Origin: DAORDI01 sp035345895
GTDB lineage: Bacteria; Spirochaetota; Leptospiria; Leptospirales; Leptospiraceae
Assembly: GCA_035345895.1 (NCBI GenBank)
Contig: DAORDI010000274.1
Coordinates: forward strand, 1-7,836
Direction: 5' to 3'
DNA: 7,836 nucleotides
The notes below the pieces were generated by a model. The model worked only from the letters and a program-made list of their open reading frames with translations. It searched no databases and was not told the origin of the DNA. The position numbers were made by a program, and so were the translations under genes. Shown piece after piece: positions 5,110-7,836 of this stretch. The first letter of the stretch is position 1, and every line of letters starts with the position of its first letter.

Positions 5110-5115
5110 CCTCCT
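5110..5115 (-). promoter_or_regulatory. Consensus Shine-Dalgarno for the 87-residue gene
   Basis: The - strand reads AGGAGG 6 bases before ATG 5104. It is the strongest ribosome binding site of this operon and fixes the start. The genes on either side have weak sites. Confidence 0.7.
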
Positions 5116-5122
5116 GAAAAAT

Positions 5123-5374
5123 TCATTTGTCCAGATCACCCAGCTTATTCTCCCACTCTTCAAAGGAAAAAGCTGCCATATTTGCAGTATCCTGAATTTC
5201 GTCCGGTTTCTGAAGAATGAATTTCTTTTCTTTCTCTGACCAGGCCGCAAAGAATGTTTCATCATCCTCAGTATGAACGGTAATTTCTATTTTCCTGCCG
5301 GGAAATTTCTTCTTGATCACCTCCAGCAGAGATGAATCAATGCTTTCTGACTTAAAAATGATGGAAGATTCCAT
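5123..5374 (-). CDS. Small acidic protein, unknown function (83 aa)
   Basis: It is the first gene of the hydrolase operon. ATG 5374 has only a weak purine-rich site (AAAGAAA) upstream. It has no signal peptide, no Cys and is acidic. The N-terminal half (IIFKSESIDSSLLEVIKKKF, then GRKIEITV) looks like a beta-alpha-beta unit, followed by an acidic stretch HTEDDETFF and a C-terminal FSFEEWENKLGD helix. The 'FP..KIEITV...DET' pattern is reminiscent of small antitoxin-like proteins found in many bacteria, but there is no toxin-like partner next to it: the following gene does not look like RelE, PIN or similar. I therefore leave it as hypothetical. It ends 18 bases before the next gene. Confidence 0.75.
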   Translation of the reverse strand: MESSIIFKSESIDSSLLEVIKKKFPGRKIEITVHTEDDETFFAAWSEKEKKFILQKPDEIQDTANMAAFSFEEWENKLGDLDK

Positions 5375-5693
5375 AGTTTCTTTTTATATTGTTTGCTTAT
5401 TCTGTCAATAAAGTAAAAATCCTGCCTGCTGTCTGTCCGTCTGCTTTTAAGACAAAAATCCATCTGCCTTTGAAAATGAGAATAGAAAACCTGTGCACCT
5501 GATCTGAAAAAAACATCCTTTGACAGGAGACTTCCCTGCAGGAATCAGATTCAAGTAACAGATACAGTTTTCCAAAGGAAATGATCGGTTCGGAATCGCA
5601 GGCAGGCCGCTCGCAGATTCTGCCGGGATGCCGTCCGCAGATGAATAAAATGCTTGAAATTCTTTCCGCAGAACTGAAACTGAAAACAGGCCT
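5375..5693. other. Divergent intergenic region
   Basis: These 319 bases separate the leftward hydrolase operon from the rightward jelly-roll/propeller operon and should hold both promoters. On the - strand TTGACA (5403-5408) and TATAAA (5383-5388) are present, but with a 14-base spacer and almost no room for a leader. No convincing + strand promoter was seen. The right half is open in one + frame (5524-5697) and is less AT-rich than the left, suggesting decayed coding sequence. No hairpin terminator was found. Confidence 0.5.
5383..5408 (-). promoter_or_regulatory. Weak candidate promoter for the hydrolase operon
   Basis: The - strand has TTGACA (5408-5403) and TATAAA (5388-5383). The spacer is 14 bases, shorter than the usual 16-18, and the predicted transcript start would fall within a few bases of ATG 5374, giving a nearly leaderless mRNA. 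This would agree with the weak ribosome binding site, but the evidence is thin. Confidence 0.25.
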
Positions 5694-5697
5694 ATGA
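5581..5697 (+). CDS. Possible short ORF or remnant coupled to the jelly-roll lipoprotein gene
   Basis: A + frame is open from 5524 to TGA 5695-5697. From ATG 5581 it gives 38 residues ending MNKMLEILSAELKLKTGL, a plausible C-terminal amphipathic helix. The TGA overlaps the ATG of the next gene (ATGA), the coupling layout that most genes here use. Against it, only two bases separate the GG of AAAGGAA from ATG 5581, and there is no signal peptide or recognisable domain. The upstream bases in the other + frames also give coding-like fragments broken by stops (for example HPLTGDFPAGIRFK), so it may be the 3' end of a degraded larger gene. Confidence 0.3.
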   Translation: MIGSESQAGRSQILPGCRPQMNKMLEILSAELKLKTGL

Positions 5698-6560
5698 ACA
5701 GAAATAATAAAAATAATTATAATAAATCATTTATATATTTGACCGCTATGCTTGCACTTCTTTCCTTCTGCAAAAAAGAAAAGGAGAACAGGACAGCAAA
5801 AAATCTCGGCCTGATGGGACTTGCATACATCAGCGGAACTACAATGACCTGCACGGACAGCCAGCTCCAGAAAACTCAGGCAGGACGAGTGTATCAGACA
5901 GGATTTGAATCCTCAACCGAATTTTCTTCCTTCTATTCTGTGCCTCAAAACTATCAGAGTGCAGCAACTCACGAATATGTGTCGGATCAGTTCCACGGAG
6001 GGAGCAAGTCCCATAAAGCCTATATCTATGCAAAAGGACCGACCTGCGCTTATCCGATGAACTGCAATCACAGAGGCTATCCGGCAATTCAGCTGAACAA
6101 ACTTCCTTCCGGCGGATTCAAGACCCCTGTTTATGTGGAATTTTACACTTATATGGATATGACACTGAGCAAATCCTCCGACTGGTTCAGCTTTGCCACC
6201 TTCTCTGCAGATGCTTCAGATGCCTGGAGAAGAGTTGTACTCATCAATACTGATTCCAAAAACTATGCATATCTTATGCATGTTCCGAATCACAATCAGA
6301 ATGTCTGGACATACCAGAATACTGCCCTGCCCTATCCTCAGAAAAAATGGGTGAAAATCTCCGCCTGTCTGGATTTTGATCCTTCAAAAGGTTCCGCAAA
6401 GGTATGGCAGGACGATGTTCTGATCTCCACTGCAAATGTAAGCGGCGGGTGCGGAGTTCTGGAACAGGCACATTTCGGACTGTATGCAGATCCTGGAATC
6501 ACCCAAGGAACAATTTATAATGATGATTTACTGATAAAGGAAGTATCCGTATGTCCTTAA
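5694..6560 (+). CDS. Lipoprotein with concanavalin A-like (LamG/polysaccharide-lyase-like) C-terminal domain (288 aa)
   Basis: The N-terminus is Asn-rich and basic (NRNNKNNYNKS), followed by FIYLTAMLALLSF-C, so the likely lipidated Cys is residue 26, then a KKEKENR tether. The bulky Phe at -1 makes the lipobox non-classical. Residues 66-80 (VYQTGFESSTEFSSF) look like the opening 'F-E' strand of jelly-roll domains. Residues 146-190 are aromatic strands. Residues 218-285 (KKWVKISACLDFD, SAKVWQDDVLIST, HFGLYAD, IYNDDLLIKEV) follow the typical 'W..v...vD......v..dg..i' pattern of LamG and polysaccharide-lyase-type beta sandwiches. Six Cys after the lipid Cys (53, 118, 124, 225, 253, 287) suggest disulfides. 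No catalytic residues could be assigned, so carbohydrate binding is an inference from fold only. The start has a weak site (CAGG). It overlaps the next gene by 10 bases. Confidence 0.82.
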   Translation: MNRNNKNNYNKSFIYLTAMLALLSFCKKEKENRTAKNLGLMGLAYISGTTMTCTDSQLQKTQAGRVYQTGFESSTEFSSFYSVPQNYQSAATHEYVSDQFHGGSKSHKAYIYAKGPTCAYPMNCNHRGYPAIQLNKLPSGGFKTPVYVEFYTYMDMTLSKSSDWFSFATFSADASDAWRRVVLINTDSKNYAYLMHVPNHNQNVWTYQNTALPYPQKKWVKISACLDFDPSKGSAKVWQDDVLISTANVSGGCGVLEQAHFGLYADPGITQGTIYNDDLLIKEVSVCP

Positions 6561-7699
6561 ATCAGAAATTGCCCTGGATGAAGAAATCGAAGATTTTTCT
6601 ACTGTGCTTTGTATCATTATACTGCAATGCATGGACAGGAGGGTATCTGAAGGATTATACCACAGAACCTGTTTTTTCTTCGGATAAGATGGAAACAGTG
6701 GCGGATTTGAATTACCCACCCGGAAATATTGCAGTCTCTTCCAAAGGAAGAGTGTTCATTACCTTCCACCCGGAAGGAAACCCGGAAATAAAAGTGGCAG
6801 AACTTTCAGAGGGAAAGGCTGTCCCTTTTCCAGACAGAGAGTTCCAGTCTAAAAGAAAAGATGCTCCTTTCTTTGACACAGTGCTTTCACTTCGGATCGA
6901 TTCCAAAGACAGACTCTGGACACTGGATTTCGGCGGATTCGGATTCGGAAAACCGCGTCTGCTCGCATTCGACATAAATACAGGCAAGGTTGTCCATGAT
7001 TATATTTTCCCTTCGGAAATTTCAGAACTGGGATCCATGCTGAACGATTTTCAGGTTTCCCCGGATGCCGATTACATCTATATTGCAGATGCCAGTTTCT
7101 TCCGACGTAATTATGGAATAATTATTTATGATATTAAAAACAGGATATCCAGAAAAGTCCTGGTCAATCATGAATCGGTAAAACCGGAAAACTATATTGC
7201 TGTCGTGGACGGAATGAGGCAGACATTCTTCGGAATTCTGGCAAATCAGCCTGGAGTGGATTCAATCGCACTGGACAAAAAAGGCCAATGGCTGTATTAT
7301 TCTGCAGTCACTTCGGAAAAACTTTACAGGATTCACACTTCCCATCTTCTGAATGCTTCTATGCCGGCGAAAGAACTGGAGAACAAGGTGGAAGTATTTG
7401 CAATGAAAAGCATGAGCGACGGACTGACAATGGATCTGTCAGAGAATATCTACATTTCAGATATGGAACACGGTGCAGTAAATCTGCTGAGTCCGGATAA
7501 AAAACTGAAAACCCTGCTGAAAGATCCTGTGAAAATCAGATGGCCTGACGGGTTCAGCTTCGGACCGGACGGCTGGCTTTATTTCACCTGCAGTTCGCTC
7601 CAGTATGTGATACTGAAAAGCAGGAATTCTGTTCAGGAGAAATCTCCCTACCAGGTGTACAGATTTAAACCAGGTTATAAAGGACTGCCGGGACAATAA
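6551..7699 (+). CDS. Exported beta-propeller protein of the major royal jelly/yellow or SMP-30-like type (382 aa)
   Basis: ATG 6551 follows AAAGGAAG with about 8 bases spacing and overlaps the previous gene by 10. An in-frame ATG at 6578 has no good site. The signal peptide is MKKSKIFLLCFVSLYCNA, cleaved around residues 25-28; SLYC is a poor lipobox. Repeated blade motifs follow: PPGNIAVSSKGRVFITFHP (57-74), VLSLRIDSKDRLWTLDFGG (111-129), LNDFQVSPDADYIYIAD (164-180), DSIALDKKGQWLYYSAVTS (237-255), SDGLTMDLSENIYISD (299-314) and WPDGFSFGPDGWLYFT (331-346). The S-x-R-I-D-x-x-x-R-L-W-x-L-D block and the 'G..LYYS....LY.I.T..L' block are typical of MRJP/yellow proteins, which occur sporadically in bacteria. 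The related SMP-30/gluconolactonase fold is the alternative. Activity is unknown; ligand binding or a lactonase-like reaction in the periplasm is possible. No terminator is seen in the 27 bases before the convergent gene. Confidence 0.87.
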   Translation: MSLNQKLPWMKKSKIFLLCFVSLYCNAWTGGYLKDYTTEPVFSSDKMETVADLNYPPGNIAVSSKGRVFITFHPEGNPEIKVAELSEGKAVPFPDREFQSKRKDAPFFDTVLSLRIDSKDRLWTLDFGGFGFGKPRLLAFDINTGKVVHDYIFPSEISELGSMLNDFQVSPDADYIYIADASFFRRNYGIIIYDIKNRISRKVLVNHESVKPENYIAVVDGMRQTFFGILANQPGVDSIALDKKGQWLYYSAVTSEKLYRIHTSHLLNASMPAKELENKVEVFAMKSMSDGLTMDLSENIYISDMEHGAVNLLSPDKKLKTLLKDPVKIRWPDGFSFGPDGWLYFTCSSLQYVILKSRNSVQEKSPYQVYRFKPGYKGLPGQ

Positions 7700-7726
7700 G
7701 TATAATTAAAGTATATTGAATAGATT

Positions 7727-7836
7727 TTAGCGTTTTTTATTTTTTGAAGCGGCGGTAAGATAGATTAATTTCCCTGTCTTCGCTCTTCCTTTTTCATAGA
7801 CAGGCTTCAGACCTTCCGATCCGATCAGTTTCAATG
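7727..7836 (-). CDS. C-terminal fragment of a gene entering from the right edge
   Basis: The - strand is open from the window edge to TAA (7727-7729). The visible 35 residues include LKLIGSEGLKPVYEKGRAKTG and end KLIYLTAASKNKKR, a basic tail. A TTG at 7834 could be a start, but upstream sequence is missing, so it is more safely treated as partial. The family is not recognised. It converges on the propeller gene with a 27-base gap that is AT-rich and has no clear hairpin. Confidence 0.55.
   Translation of the reverse strand, partial: LKLIGSEGLKPVYEKGRAKTGKLIYLTAASKNKKR

Noticed and set aside
5123..5374. Toxin-antitoxin pair with the next gene
   Set aside because: The first protein has only a loose antitoxin-like look, and the second lacks any toxin signature and carries a Cys cluster instead.
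5520..5525. TTGACA as a -35 box for the jelly-roll/propeller operon
   Set aside because: No acceptable -10 hexamer lies 16-18 bases downstream (the sequence there is close to AATCAG).
5447..5690. Apparent long open frame on the - strand in the intergenic region
   Set aside because: It depended on miscounting the seven-A run at 5507-5513; with the correct count the frame meets a stop at 5447-5449.
7773..7804. Seven-base inverted repeat CCTGTCT / AGACAGG with 18-base loop
   Set aside because: It lies inside the - strand coding fragment, has a long loop and no U-run in the right place, so it is not a convincing terminator.

Overview
The window probably comes from a spirochaete of the Leptospiraceae. 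This is inferred from the density of small lipoproteins with relaxed lipoboxes (several with Asn just before the lipidated Cys), the Cys-rich 'C-x-GQ-[VI]-YRS ... DCKGTG' lipoprotein family that resembles Leptospira/Leptonema DUF1566 (Lcl)-type proteins, and the moderate-to-low GC. No rRNA, tRNA, CRISPR array or transposase was seen.

Region 1 (1-3907, + strand) is one gap-free, translationally coupled array and the most interesting part. It alternates a Cys-rich lipoprotein (L) with a small exported protein (S): L1 (truncated by the window edge), S-A1, L2, S-B' (truncated), L3, S-B, L4, S-A2, then an unrelated lipoprotein L5 with a probable frameshift. L1 and L4 are close paralogues and each is followed by an A-type small protein. 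L2 and L3 are close paralogues and each is followed by a B-type small protein or its remnant. Most junctions are ATGA overlaps or overlaps of 8-22 bases. A 92-base direct repeat lies at the start of L2 and L3. It has given two unrelated small proteins the same C-terminal tail, which points to unequal recombination inside the array. The lipoproteins keep a near-invariant Cys core and diverge strongly towards the C-terminus.

Region 2 (3915-5374, - strand) is a three-gene operon read right to left: an 83-residue acidic small protein, an 87-residue Cys-containing small protein, and an exported alpha/beta hydrolase with a complete catalytic triad. It ends in a hairpin followed by a U-run that lies between it and the lipoprotein array.

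Region 3 (5375-5693) is a divergent intergenic stretch. It holds a possible gene remnant whose stop overlaps the next start, and no convincing promoter for the + strand.

Region 4 (5694-7699, + strand) is a two-gene operon: a lipoprotein with a probable concanavalin A-like jelly-roll C-terminus, and an exported beta-propeller protein resembling the major royal jelly protein/yellow and SMP-30 families. A basic C-terminal fragment of a further - strand gene enters from the right edge (7727-7836). Regions 2 and 4 look like ordinary, somewhat more GC-rich chromosomal genes. The array looks more AT-rich, by eye only.
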